Counted from the stretch's first letter, positions 16,641 through 25,871 are shown. The stretch: 64,000 nucleotides of DNA from JABMRP01 sp964444795 (GCA_964444795.1 CAYUIQ010000002.1:1-64000), one strand, 5' to 3'. Notes: a model not told the origin generated them from the sequence alone. Numbers and translations are program-made.

Positions 16641-16955
16641 ATGTACGCGATTATCGAAGATAGTGGGCGACAGTTTCGCGTCGAAGAAGGCCAGGAACTG
16701 GAAGTCGACTATCGTCAGTTGTCCGCCGGTTCCGAGTTCAAGTTCGACCGCGTGCTGGCGTGCAGCAGCGAAGATGGCTTGAAGTTGGGACAACCTCTGG
16801 TCGACGAAGCCAGTGTGACGGCCGAGGTGTTGGGCGTTGGCCAGGGAACCAAGCTCTTCGTCCGTAAGTTTCGCCGTCGAAAGAAGTTCCGCCGCAAGTC
16901 GGGACACCGCCAACTGTACACCCGGGTCAAGATCAACAAGATCGACGTGGCGTAA
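16641..16955 (+). CDS. rplU: Large subunit ribosomal protein bL21
   Basis: The 104-residue protein shows the complete bL21 pattern: MYAIIEDSGRQFRVEEGQ at the start, a central hairpin, and the basic KFRRRKKFRRKSGHRQ segment that contacts 23S rRNA near the C-terminus. AGGAA lies shortly before the ATG. In most bacteria rpmA (bL27) follows directly; here the next gene is nrdJ 633 bp downstream, so rpmA must lie elsewhere or is missing from this locus. Confidence 0.97.
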   Translation: MYAIIEDSGRQFRVEEGQELEVDYRQLSAGSEFKFDRVLACSSEDGLKLGQPLVDEASVTAEVLGVGQGTKLFVRKFRRRKKFRRKSGHRQLYTRVKINKIDVA

Positions 16956-17588
16956 ATCCCTCGCTACGACAGGCAGGGCCCATGGGTCACTGCCCGGGCT
17001 TCTTGGGGGGAGCTGCTCAGCGGCAGGCATCGTGTTGCCAGTCCGCGCTCTTGGCGTCCATCCCACCGGACCATTCATTTTCCGCGGTGAGCCTTGTTCA
17101 CGGATTTGACTGGATTCCCTCTCTTCCGTGGTCTTCCCATCTCTCGCCACTGCGGGATCCGTTTTTTCCGAAAAATCGTGGTCCTCACGATCATCTGTTC
17201 GATAGTTGAGCGAATTTCCGTAATGCCTTTTATGACAACGCGTTACGAACGGAATATCGGTTGCGACCCGGGTTCGGGCAAAAATCCGCCGTTGCCACAA
17301 ATCGTGACTGTTCAAGCTGTTTGGAAAAATTCACAACCCTCATTGACTCTCATTCACATCCGAGTACACTTTTTAACGATACTCCCGTATGTTGTGGTTT
17401 TCTGAGGCAGTGCCACAATATATGGGTGTGTACAACGCATCTAGATGCCCCTATCAAGGGGGTTTGGCAGGCTTGTTTTCGGTCTCGATTTCTCTTGACG
17501 GCATGGGGTATCATCGCCGAAACTAAGCATGTACTAATGTATACTGTTCGGGAGGGATACCCGACCAAAGTCTGGAAGGAGTTCAGTC
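16956..17588. other. Long AT-richer intergenic region upstream of nrdJ
   Basis: This 633-bp stretch has no supported gene. Bases about 17190-17420 are clearly richer in A/T than the neighbours. It contains the palindrome catctagatg (near 17439-17448), a small cccct/agggg hairpin right after it, and one NrdR-box-like site. I looked for a cobalamin riboswitch and did not find the conserved B12 box context. Confidence 0.5.
17413..17430 (+). promoter_or_regulatory. NrdR-box-like site upstream of nrdJ
   Basis: The sequence ccacaatatatgggtgtg resembles the NrdR consensus (acaCwAtATatwGtgt) with one extra G in the right half. NrdR represses ribonucleotide reductase genes and normally binds paired boxes. 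I could not find a convincing second box about three helical turns away, so this is tentative. Confidence 0.3.
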
Positions 17589-20500
17589 ATGAGTCACATG
17601 GATGCCAAGGACGCCGGCAAAGCGGCCACGATGGCCGAACAGAGCCGGACCACAGAACAGAGCCGGACCACAGCGCAGGATCCGCGGAGAAAAGCGGATA
17701 CCTCGCGCGGTTTGTCCATCAAGCCCGTCTTTTGCCCGGCCGACGCGGCCGATCCGTTCGACACGGTCGAGTGGGAGCTGCGAACCGCGGCCATCAAGGG
17801 CGAGAACGGTGAGGTGGTTTTCGAGCAGAACGACTGCGAGATTCCATCCACCTGGAGCCAATTGGCCACCAACGTCGTGGTCAGTAAGTACTTTTACGGC
17901 GAGGTCGGCACGCCGGAGCGTGAGAAGAGCGTTCGGCAGTTGATTCATCGCGTCTGCCGTTCCGTCGCCGACTGGGGCGTCGAGGACGGCTATTTCGCCG
18001 ATGCCGCCGACGGCGAGACGTACTACCGCGATCTGACTTGGCTGTGCCTGCATCAACATGCCGCGTTCAACTCTCCGGTCTGGTTCAACGTGGGGCTGTC
18101 GCAGCAGTACAACGTTCGCGGGGCGCCGTGCAACTGGTATTGGGACGCCGAGTCGCAATCGGTTCGCCAGCCGGAGAATCCCTACGACTTCCCCCAAGCC
18201 TCGGCCTGCTTTATTCAAAGCGTCGACGACAACATGGAAGACATCATGGAACTCGCTCGCAGCGAGGCCATGTTGTTCAAATTCGGCTCGGGCACGGGCA
18301 CCGACCTCTCCACGCTCCGCTCGCATCGGGAGAAACTATCCGGCGGCGGCCGGCCCTCGGGACCGCTGTCGTTTATGCGCGTTTACGACCAGATTGCGGC
18401 GGTGGTCAAAAGCGGCGGCAAGACACGGCGGGCGGCGAAGATGCAATCGATCAAAGACTGGCATCCCGACGTCATGGAGTTCATCGAGTGCAAGTGGCGC
18501 GAGGAGAAGAAGTCGCGGCTGCTTGTCGAGCAGGGTTACGATCCGGAGGAAGCTTACAGTTCGGTCCTCTTCCAGAACGCGAACCTTTCGGTACGGATTT
18601 CCGACGAGTTCATGGAGGCGGTCGCCGCGGATCAGCCGTGGACGACCCGATGGGTCACCCAGAAGGATCGCGAGGGACCGGTCTACGAGGCTCGCGAGAT
18701 GATGGACCGCATGGCCAAGTGTGCCTGGTCGTGCGGCGATCCCGGCGTGCAATACGACACGACGATCAACCGCTGGCATACGTGTCCGAATTCCGGCCGA
18801 ATCAACGCCTCGAACCCCTGCTCGGAGTACATGTTCGTCGACGATTCGGCCTGCAATCTGGCGAGCATCAATTTGATGAGGTTTCGCCGGGAAGACGGGA
18901 CGTTCGACACCGAGCGGTTTCAGGCGGCCTGCCGGCTGGTGTTCATCGCCCAGGAGATCCTCGTCGACCACGCCAGCTATCCAACCAAGCCAATCACGGC
19001 CAACAGCCACCGCTTTCGCCCGCTGGGGTTGGGGTATTCCAATCTGGGCAGCCTAATCATGGCCGCCGGATTACCCTACGACTCGGACGAAGCCCGCGGC
19101 ATCTGCGGGGCGGTCACCGCCCTGCTGCACGGCACGGCCAACCGGACGAGCGCGGAATTGGCCGCCGCGGTGGGTCCATTCGAGGATTTCGAGGAGAACC
19201 GCGAGCCGATGCTTCGTGTCATGGGCATGCACTGGGAGAAGGTCGAGGAGATTGCCGCCTGCCCCGATTATCTCGCCGCCGCGGCGCGAAACGTCTGGGA
19301 CGAAGTGTTGGCCGGCGGCCGGCGCCACGGGTTCCGCAACGCCCAGGCAACCGTGCTGGCACCGACCGGGACCATCAGTTTCATGATGGATTGCGATACG
19401 ACGGGCATCGAGCCGGACATCGCGCTGGTCAAATACAAGCAGTTGGCCGGCGGCGGGATGCTGAAGATCGTCAACCAGACGGTTCCCCTGGCCCTGGCCA
19501 AGCTGGGATACAGCGAGGAGGAAATCGCGTCGATCGTGGCTCACATCGAGCGCGAAGATATGATCGAAGGGGCCGCCGACCTCAAAGACGAGCACTTGGC
19601 GGTTTTCGATTGCGCCTTCCAGCCGCTCAACGGAATCCGCTCGATACCCTGGCAAGCCCACGTGCAGATGATGGCCGCCGCGCAGCCGTTTATTTCCGGG
19701 GCGATTTCCAAGACGGTCAATCTGCCCAAGGACTGTACCACGGCGGACATTGCCCAAGCTTATACGCAAGGGTGGGAGTTGGGCCTGAAGGCGCTGGCCG
19801 TCTACCGCGACGGCTCCAAGGGCGCGCAACCGCTGAACACGCAGAGCGAAGCGGATAAGGCGGCCGAGAAAGAGAAGCTGATTCTGGCGCCCCGCCGCGA
19901 ACGATTGCCCGACACCCGCCAGTCGGTCACCCACAAGTTCAGCGTTGCCGGCCACGAAGGGTACATTACCATCGGCCTGTATCCCGATGGCCGGCCGGGT
20001 GAAATGTTCATCACCATGGCTAAGGAAGGGAGTACGATCGGCGGCCTGATGGACTGTTTCGGCACGGCCGTGTCGATGAGTTTACAGTACGGCGTGCCCC
20101 TGGACGTGTACGTCAACAAGTTTTCGCACACCCGGTTCGAGCCGATGGGCCATACGAAGAACCCCGACGTGCGATTCGCCAAGAGTATCGTCGACTACAT
20201 CTTCCGCTGGTTGGGGGTCACCTTCCTGCCCGGCTATCGGGAGGCCAACAGGGGAATCCCCGCCCAGCCCGAAGGGGTGAAAAAAGAACCAACCGAAGGC
20301 GGCGACACGGAAACCGAGCCCGGGCCCGCCGCCACGAAGGCAGGCGGGCCGAACCCCGGGCCAGGACCGGCCAAGCCCAATGGCTCCACCGCCGGCAACG
20401 GAGTTCCCGCTCCCCACGCGGGCACCAACGGCGAGACGCACAGGGCGATTGAAGCGGGGACACTGCTATTGCGGCGGACCTCTCGGGCGGGCCAACCGGA

Positions 20501-20648
20501 GACGGGTGCCACGCATGCCGGTCCCAACGAGCAGTTTGCCACCTTTCAGGCCGACGCCCCGGCGTGCGACAATTGCGGGGCCATTACCGTTCGCAATGGG
20601 AATTGCTACCTCTGCCACATCTGCGGAAATAGCATGGGTTGCTCGTAA
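17589..20648 (+). CDS. nrdJ: Class II (adenosylcobalamin-dependent) ribonucleoside-diphosphate reductase
   Basis: The 1019-residue enzyme makes deoxyribonucleotides with a cobalamin-generated radical and works without oxygen. The first redox cysteine is Cys207 (SACFIQSVDD), and the thiyl-radical motif is Cys411 with Glu413 in NPCSEYMF. The core extends to about residue 885. A Pro/Gly/Ala-rich linker of about 100 residues then leads to a cysteine-rich tail with CDNC (993-996) and CYLCHIC, a zinc-ribbon-like end typical of the long NrdJ form that probably re-reduces the active site. The N-terminus carries a duplicated EQSRTT unit. AAGGAG precedes the ATG. A terminator follows. Confidence 0.97.
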   Translation: MSHMDAKDAGKAATMAEQSRTTEQSRTTAQDPRRKADTSRGLSIKPVFCPADAADPFDTVEWELRTAAIKGENGEVVFEQNDCEIPSTWSQLATNVVVSKYFYGEVGTPEREKSVRQLIHRVCRSVADWGVEDGYFADAADGETYYRDLTWLCLHQHAAFNSPVWFNVGLSQQYNVRGAPCNWYWDAESQSVRQPENPYDFPQASACFIQSVDDNMEDIMELARSEAMLFKFGSGTGTDLSTLRSHREKLSGGGRPSGPLSFMRVYDQIAAVVKSGGKTRRAAKMQSIKDWHPDVMEFIECKWREEKKSRLLVEQGYDPEEAYSSVLFQNANLSVRISDEFMEAVAADQPWTTRWVTQKDREGPVYEAREMMDRMAKCAWSCGDPGVQYDTTINRWHTCPNSGRINASNPCSEYMFVDDSACNLASINLMRFRREDGTFDTERFQAACRLVFIAQEILVDHASYPTKPITANSHRFRPLGLGYSNLGSLIMAAGLPYDSDEARGICGAVTALLHGTANRTSAELAAAVGPFEDFEENREPMLRVMGMHWEKVEEIAACPDYLAAAARNVWDEVLAGGRRHGFRNAQATVLAPTGTISFMMDCDTTGIEPDIALVKYKQLAGGGMLKIVNQTVPLALAKLGYSEEEIASIVAHIEREDMIEGAADLKDEHLAVFDCAFQPLNGIRSIPWQAHVQMMAAAQPFISGAISKTVNLPKDCTTADIAQAYTQGWELGLKALAVYRDGSKGAQPLNTQSEADKAAEKEKLILAPRRERLPDTRQSVTHKFSVAGHEGYITIGLYPDGRPGEMFITMAKEGSTIGGLMDCFGTAVSMSLQYGVPLDVYVNKFSHTRFEPMGHTKNPDVRFAKSIVDYIFRWLGVTFLPGYREANRGIPAQPEGVKKEPTEGGDTETEPGPAATKAGGPNPGPGPAKPNGSTAGNGVPAPHAGTNGETHRAIEAGTLLLRRTSRAGQPETGATHAGPNEQFATFQADAPACDNCGAITVRNGNCYLCHICGNSMGCS

Positions 20649-20716
20649 TGGACTGTCGGGCAAGACGCCCGCGAGCAACCCTTTGAAAACTCCAGGAGAG
20701 AGGCTCCCACGCGATT

Positions 20717-20778
20717 GCCGGCGAGCCCCCATCGTGACCCCGCGCGGCGGTACACGTTTGGGGCCCGCCGGCTTTTTT
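20717..20778 (+). terminator. Intrinsic terminator after nrdJ
   Basis: The arms gccggcgagcccc (20717-20729) and ggggcccgccggc (20760-20772) pair with one mismatch and are followed by six T. The loop is about 30 bases. It lies 68 bases after the nrdJ stop. Confidence 0.7.
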
Positions 20779-20876
20779 CGTCAACGGACGTCCCTCTCGA
20801 AGATCCCCGCGACTTCCTGTAAAATGGGGCTGTTCTTCCTCGAACCGTTCATCCTCCTGTTTGCGGAGTCCCTCCC

Positions 20877-21620
20877 TTGCGTCTGAAACTGATCGCTTGC
20901 GAAGTCCTTTATCGCGAGTTCTGCACCGTCGTGGCCCAATCTCCCAATGTCGTCGACGTCGAGTTCCTTCCCAAGGGACTACACGACATCGGCCAAAAGC
21001 TCATGAGCCGCCGCCTGCGGGAAGTGCTCGCCGCGGTCGATCCGGACGACTACGACGCCGTCCTCTGGGGCTACGGGCTGTGTAGCAACGGTCTGGTCGG
21101 ATTGCAGGCCACGAAGATCCCCCTGATCGTTCCCCGGGCACACGACTGCATGACACTTTTCCTGGGGAGCAAGGAACGCTACCTCGACTACTTCACCGCC
21201 AACCCGGGTGTCTATTTCAAGACCAGCGGTTGGATCGAGCGTGCTCAGGACATCGGCCAGTACGGTCCCGATTCGATCCAACAGCAACACGGCATGGTGC
21301 AGTCGTACGAGGAGATGGTCGAGAAATACGGCGCGGACAACGCCAAGTTCATCTACGAGCAATTGCACGACATGACCGCCAACTACAGCCAAATGACCTT
21401 CGTCGAAATGGGGATCGAGTTGGACGACCGTTTCGAGCGGGAAACCGAGCGTCAGGCGGCCGATAAGGAGATGAAATACGCGAAAGTCGCCGGCGACATG
21501 ACGCTCATCCGGCAGCTTGTCGACGGTCCCTGGGACGACGATCGGTTTCTCACCGTGCGGCCCGGTCACCGCGTGGCCACCAGTTTCAACGAATCGATCA
21601 TTTGTGAGGAGGCCGCATGA
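20877..21620 (+). CDS. DUF1638 domain protein
   Basis: The 247-residue protein matches DUF1638: the opening LKLIACEVLYREF, then LWGYGLCSNGLVGL and VPRAHDCMTLFLGS, each with a conserved cysteine. It starts with TTG, supported by GGAG eight bases upstream. The stop overlaps the next start as ATGA, so the two genes are translationally coupled. DUF1638 proteins often neighbour corrinoid methyltransferases and UroD-fold proteins in anaerobes; a role in metal or corrinoid handling is inferred only from that context. No export signal is visible. Confidence 0.87.
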   Translation: MRLKLIACEVLYREFCTVVAQSPNVVDVEFLPKGLHDIGQKLMSRRLREVLAAVDPDDYDAVLWGYGLCSNGLVGLQATKIPLIVPRAHDCMTLFLGSKERYLDYFTANPGVYFKTSGWIERAQDIGQYGPDSIQQQHGMVQSYEEMVEKYGADNAKFIYEQLHDMTANYSQMTFVEMGIELDDRFERETERQAADKEMKYAKVAGDMTLIRQLVDGPWDDDRFLTVRPGHRVATSFNESIICEEAA

Positions 21621-22636
21621 ACGGACACGACCGGATTCTAGCCACCCTCGAAGGCGGCACGCCCGACTGCCTGGCGCAGATGCCCATCACGATGATGTTC
21701 GCCGCCGACCACGTCGGCCGGCCTTACGGCGAGTATGCCGCCGACGCGCGCGTCCTGGTGGAAGCCCAGATCCGCACGGCCGAAGCGTACGACTTCGACT
21801 ACGTGTCGTGCATCTCCGATCCGGCCCGCGAGGCGACCGACTGCGGGGCGAAGGTCCACTTCTTCGACGACCAGCCGCCGGCCATCGACGAGAACCGGTC
21901 GCTGCTCTCCGAGAAGACGACACTGGCCGGTTTGAAAATCCCCGATCCGACGGCCGGGCGGATGGGCGATCGGGTGCAAGCGGCGGCGATCTTCAAGGAA
22001 CGCGTCGGCGGCGAGAAATTCATCGAAGGTTGGATCGAGGGCCCATGTGCCGAGGCGGCCGACCTGCGGGGAATCAACCGCCTGATGTTGGATTTCTACG
22101 ACGACCCGGCCTTCGTACGCGATCTGTTCGATTTCATTCTGGAGATGGAACTCCGCTTCGCCAAGGCCCAAGTCGAGGCGGGCGTCGATATCATCGGCCT
22201 CGGCGATGCGGCCGCGTCGCTGGTCGGGCCGCAACTCTACGGAGAGTTCGTCTGGCCCTACGAGAAGAAAATGGTCGACGCCCTGCACGAGATGGGCACC
22301 AAGGTCCGGCTGCACATCTGCGGCAACATTAGCCGCAGTCTGGCCGAGGTGGGCCGTCTGGGATGCGATCTGGTCGACCTCGATTACATGGTCTCGGTCG
22401 CCGAGGCCCGCCGCCAGATGGGTCCCGACCAGGTACTCGCCGGTAATCTCGATCCGGTGGCCGTATTGCGCAACGGCACCCCCGAGTCGATCACCGCGGC
22501 CGTGGCCCAATGTCACCGCGAGGCCGGCCCCCGATTCATCGTCGCCGCCGGCTGCGAAGTCACCCGTGACACGGCGCCGGAGAACGTTCATGCACTGCGC
22601 GAGTACGCCCGGGGGCATGCGCCAATCGAGGGTTAG
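21617..22636 (+). CDS. UroD-fold methyltransferase (MtaA/CmuA-like)
   Basis: The 339-residue protein has the uroporphyrinogen decarboxylase TIM-barrel fold of the MtaA/CmuA methylcobamide:thiol methyltransferase branch. The zinc-site pattern is present: HIC in RLHICGN and a distant cysteine in AAGCEVTRDT. This argues for methyl transfer instead of haem biosynthesis. Its start overlaps the DUF1638 stop. No corrinoid protein gene is nearby, so the methyl donor is not visible. The TAG stop lies inside a dispersed hairpin repeat (22632-22658). Confidence 0.85.
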   Translation: MNGHDRILATLEGGTPDCLAQMPITMMFAADHVGRPYGEYAADARVLVEAQIRTAEAYDFDYVSCISDPAREATDCGAKVHFFDDQPPAIDENRSLLSEKTTLAGLKIPDPTAGRMGDRVQAAAIFKERVGGEKFIEGWIEGPCAEAADLRGINRLMLDFYDDPAFVRDLFDFILEMELRFAKAQVEAGVDIIGLGDAAASLVGPQLYGEFVWPYEKKMVDALHEMGTKVRLHICGNISRSLAEVGRLGCDLVDLDYMVSVAEARRQMGPDQVLAGNLDPVAVLRNGTPESITAAVAQCHREAGPRFIVAAGCEVTRDTAPENVHALREYARGHAPIEG

Positions 22637-22658
22637 CCCGGTCGCCTGCGACCGGAAA
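22632..22658 (+). repeat. Dispersed hairpin repeat family E, copy 1
   Basis: The sequence gttagcccggtcgcctgcga plus ccggaaa forms a ccggtcg/cgaccgg hairpin. It recurs inverted at 56029-56055 with one mismatch in 27. It contains the stop codon of the UroD-fold gene and may act as its transcript end. Confidence 0.7.
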
Positions 22659-22678
22659 ACGGGGCAGTTTCAAACGGA

Positions 22679-22712
22679 GGGTGCCTGGTGGTCGAGCGCA
22701 GCGAGCCCCCAG
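22679..22712 (+). repeat. Half copy of dispersed hairpin family A
   Basis: The sequence gggtgcctggtggtcgag...gcgagcccccag matches the left arm of the 100-bp hairpin elements at 37737-37840 and 57982-58086 with a few substitutions and a short deletion. The right arm is absent. Confidence 0.65.
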
Positions 22713-22846
22713 AAGATATCGGGCCTCCAAACCGAATCTCCATAAGCCCCTGGGAATATTGTGGCGACACGTATTTCGTCGTAGAATGTAAGTATGGACG
22801 ATCAACAGGCACCCATGTCACTTCGTCAAAGGGGTGCTAACACGGA

Positions 22847-24706
22847 TTATTCACACGTCCGCGGCGAACCCTCGGATTGTCGAACCAGCGACACGGCCAA
22901 CGTCTCGACTTCGAGAAACGCGTCGCCTTTGGGTACTTCCGCGCCGCGGCGCAGGTCGGTCAACAGCGACCCCAGCAGTTCGTTTTCCAACCATCCGGCC
23001 AACCACTGGGCCCGCTGTTGGGCGTAGCGATTCTGCAGGCGGGAGAAGAGCCGTGCGGCGGCCTGACGGATGCCTTCGCTGGTCGAGCTGACCAGCACTT
23101 CTCCGCCGCCGGTGATGCCGCCGGCGATGGCCAGTTCGCTGGCCGTGTGGCCGGCCGCGTGGGCCGCCGCTTGTCCGACCAGATCGCCGGCCACGGCAAA
23201 ACCGGTCACCGCCAGCGAGACGGTAATCGCCGGCCGGGCCAGCGCCGCGGCGTGATCCAACGATCGAAGGAAAGCGACGGCGCGAGGGCTCTCCCGTTTC
23301 CACTGGTCCAACTCCGCGCGGACAAACGTCCGATAGTCGTCGTCGACGATGGGCAACTCGCCGTGAGCCGACTGCACCCGCTGCAGCAGCCCGGCACGGA
23401 CGTCGCCCCCGAGCAACTGCATCAGCCGGGGTTGAAGCGTGTCGTTGCCCACCTTGGCCAGGCGTTCCAACTCGTCGAGCATCTTCTCGACCGCGGTGAC
23501 CACGGCCCCGCGCTGCCGGGCCTGGAAAGCGGCCAGGGGATCGGTTGCCGAGCCGGCCATCGCGGTCCACGCACTGCGCACCGGCCAGGTCACACCGCGG
23601 CCCAACGTGCGATAGAAACCGTGGACCCGCCGCGACCACGGGCGGCGATCGGTATCCCACCATTGCCGGATCTCGTCGACCAGCACCGAGGCCGGCAGCG
23701 TCGGCCAGGAGACGCGGGCCATTTCCGTGGCCGAGAGGACCTCTTCCGCCGCGGCGTACTCGCCCGCCGTGGCTCGGATCGTGTCGAGATGGGCGCCGAG
23801 GCCCGACTGCCCATCCAACACGCGGCCCAGCGCGCCGCGAAAGGTGCGAATCTTGATCGCATCGAAGTGGAGCGAGGCCAAATCGTCGCGTAGGGACGAC
23901 GGTTCACCGGGCGGCCGGAGACCGTCGAGACCGACGGAGTAGAACGGCAACTGGAGTGTCTCGGCCGCTTCGCGATCGTAGGGTGCGACGTAGACCAACT
24001 CGGGCCGGGCTCCCGTCTCGCGGCAAAACGTAGCCAGCCACTGCGGCCAGTACTCCCGGTCCGATTCCAGGTCACACTGGTTGAACACAACCACGAACGG
24101 TTTATCGGCGGCGGCCGCCTCACGGAAGAACTGCTTGACCGCCGCGTCGTTATACTTCTGCTGGGTCAGGACGGCCACCAGTACGTCGGCCGCCTGGCGA
24201 ATTGCCCGGGAACGGTGCCAGTTGACGGTGATGTCGGAGTCCACGTCGGGCGCGTCGAGCAGGAGCAGCCTTGGCGGAACGTTCTTGCCTTTGCGCCAGA
24301 AGACGCGATGCTCGGGGCTGTCTTCCAGCGCGTCTTCGGCCGACTGCCAGGGGCAGAGCTGAAACTGCTCGAACCGCTGCTTCAGAACGGCCGGATCGTC
24401 GAGTCCCTCGGGCACGAGACAAACGGGATGCTTTGTGCCGGCGGCCAACGCGCTTACCGCACTGGCCACCTCGCCGGCGAGGTGATTGAAGATCACCGAT
24501 TTCCCGATGTTGGTACCCCCCACCACGGCCACGACCAGCAACGGCTCGAAATCCAATTCCCCCAGCAGTTTATTGCGTAGCAGATCGAACCATTCCCGGC
24601 CCTCGGGCTTTTCGACGCCGATCGAAGCGGCCTCCGGCTCCAATTGCCCCAGCGCCGCGTGCAATCGCTTGATTTGGCCGGCCCAGGATGAGAAGTCGTC
24701 GGTCAT
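22847..24706 (-). CDS. Dynamin-like/YcjX-type membrane-associated GTPase, hypothetical
   Basis: The 619-residue protein has a P-loop GTPase domain: G1 GGTNIGKS at 63-70, G3 DAPD at 151-154 and G4 NQCD at 209-212. The long helical C-terminal half includes a hydrophobic stretch (about residues 505-560, ITVSLAVTGFAVAGDLVG) that could insert into membrane. This layout resembles dynamin-related and DUF697/DUF3482-type GTPases of unknown function. I chose the ATG at MTDDFSSWAG; the longer frame upstream looks non-coding. The G3 aspartate is kept but the glycine is replaced by Asp. The gene stands between oppositely oriented genes. Confidence 0.75.
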   Translation of the reverse strand: MTDDFSSWAGQIKRLHAALGQLEPEAASIGVEKPEGREWFDLLRNKLLGELDFEPLLVVAVVGGTNIGKSVIFNHLAGEVASAVSALAAGTKHPVCLVPEGLDDPAVLKQRFEQFQLCPWQSAEDALEDSPEHRVFWRKGKNVPPRLLLLDAPDVDSDITVNWHRSRAIRQAADVLVAVLTQQKYNDAAVKQFFREAAAADKPFVVVFNQCDLESDREYWPQWLATFCRETGARPELVYVAPYDREAAETLQLPFYSVGLDGLRPPGEPSSLRDDLASLHFDAIKIRTFRGALGRVLDGQSGLGAHLDTIRATAGEYAAAEEVLSATEMARVSWPTLPASVLVDEIRQWWDTDRRPWSRRVHGFYRTLGRGVTWPVRSAWTAMAGSATDPLAAFQARQRGAVVTAVEKMLDELERLAKVGNDTLQPRLMQLLGGDVRAGLLQRVQSAHGELPIVDDDYRTFVRAELDQWKRESPRAVAFLRSLDHAAALARPAITVSLAVTGFAVAGDLVGQAAAHAAGHTASELAIAGGITGGGEVLVSSTSEGIRQAAARLFSRLQNRYAQQRAQWLAGWLENELLGSLLTDLRRGAEVPKGDAFLEVETLAVSLVRQSEGSPRTCE

Positions 24707-24903
24707 CGGAACGTCGTATCGAGGTCGGAAGAGAGGGAACGTGTCGCACCAACCCAAAGATACCCCACGATCTGGACATTTTTCCAGGCCTATCGGTGAA
24801 GAAACCCCTCTGCAGATGGGCTCGGCGGCGGATTTCCTGCCCATAGCCCCGAGAATTGCAGACTCAACCCGCACGCCTATTGGGCAACCTCAGCCACACT
24901 CCC

Positions 24904-25836
24904 TCACCCCCCCTCTTCACCGATCCCTTCGTGCTTCAGCGACTGCTTGACCAGGAACGAGCAGTTCTTCTGGAAGAACTCCAGCGGGAGCAAGGGGGTC
25001 TTTTCGTACGCTTCGCTGCCCAGCGTTTCGGCGATCTGGCGGACGGACTTGCCGGCTTGGGTTTCTTCGACGATGCGGCGGTGATAGGCTTCGGTGGCGG
25101 CGATGGCGCGGTCGAAATAGGCCCGCACTTCGTCGGCGCCCTGGATGACGCCGTTGTGGCTTAGGCAGAGGGTCTCGGCACCCAGGTCAGCCAGACGCCG
25201 CATCGACGACAGGTAGCTCGCGTAGCTGCCGAAGTAGTTGGGCCACCAATCGTCCTGCTCCGGCAGATAGTAACCGCTGGCGTCGGAGATGATCAGAAAC
25301 TTCTCCTCGGGCTGATGAAAACTGAGGCTGCAATCGCTGTGGCCGGGCGTTTCCAGCACGTCGACCGTCAGCTCGTCGACGGTGATCGTATCACCCTCTT
25401 TGAGAATCCGATCGACCGTGATGCAATTCTCGGCCAGCGGCGAGCGGGTATGTTCCGGGCCGATGACGCCGACCTCGCGAAGCGAACCGCTCAGCGCGTC
25501 GTCCATCTTGCAGAAGAAACCGATCGCCTTCTCCGAGGAAAGCGTCTTGGCCGTGATCTCCGAGGCGGCGACCGAAACCGGGTCGAACATCTGGCGAAAC
25601 TCGGGCACGGCCATCACGTGGTCGGGATGCCCATGGGCAAGGATCACTTGCTTGATATACTCGCCGGCGATGTCCAGTTCGGCCAGTTGCTCGCGCAATA
25701 CGGGCCCCATGGGACCGATGCCCCCCTCGAAGATCGCGCCTTCATTTTGACCTTTGAGTAGATAAATCGGATAGGGGGCCGTTCCCAGCATCAGCAGATT
25801 GTCGGTCAGCGCGACGGGCGGGTTGGCGATGAGCAT
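24904..25836 (-). CDS. Metallo-beta-lactamase-fold hydrolase
   Basis: The 310-residue protein has the MBL metal motif HGHPDH at 68-73, a later TPGHSDCS histidine, the DAS aspartate and a C-terminal SHNG histidine, a complete set of ligands for two metal ions. It should hydrolyse a thioester, lactone or similar bond. It lies 28 bp downstream of the dehydratase activase gene on the same strand, with a perfect 20-bp palindrome in the gap. A thioesterase role on an acyl-CoA would fit the neighbours but is inference. Confidence 0.88.
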   Translation of the reverse strand: MLIANPPVALTDNLLMLGTAPYPIYLLKGQNEGAIFEGGIGPMGPVLREQLAELDIAGEYIKQVILAHGHPDHVMAVPEFRQMFDPVSVAASEITAKTLSSEKAIGFFCKMDDALSGSLREVGVIGPEHTRSPLAENCITVDRILKEGDTITVDELTVDVLETPGHSDCSLSFHQPEEKFLIISDASGYYLPEQDDWWPNYFGSYASYLSSMRRLADLGAETLCLSHNGVIQGADEVRAYFDRAIAATEAYHRRIVEETQAGKSVRQIAETLGSEAYEKTPLLPLEFFQKNCSFLVKQSLKHEGIGEEGG

Positions 25837-25851
25837 TCGATTCTCCTTGTG

Positions 25852-25871
25852 CGTTTAGCCCGGGCTAAACG
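25852..25871. promoter_or_regulatory. Perfect 20-bp palindrome between activase and MBL genes
   Basis: The sequence cgtttagcccgggctaaacg is fully self-complementary. It overlaps the activase stop codon (cta at 25865-25867). It could be an operator, a mini-terminator or an mRNA-stabilising hairpin. Confidence 0.5.

Noticed and set aside
17140..17165. gccactg-containing segment upstream of nrdJ as a cobalamin riboswitch
   Set aside because: Only the short gccactg motif is present; the B12 box and the ggtgagaatcc-type core are missing.
14811..17315. An 834-codon open frame antisense to the RNase and rplU genes
   Set aside because: It mirrors two certain genes, has low-complexity shadow composition and no ribosome binding site. 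High GC third positions keep the opposite frame open.
22877..23893. A 338-codon frame antisense to the GTPase gene
   Set aside because: The GTPase has full G-motifs on the other strand; this frame has none.
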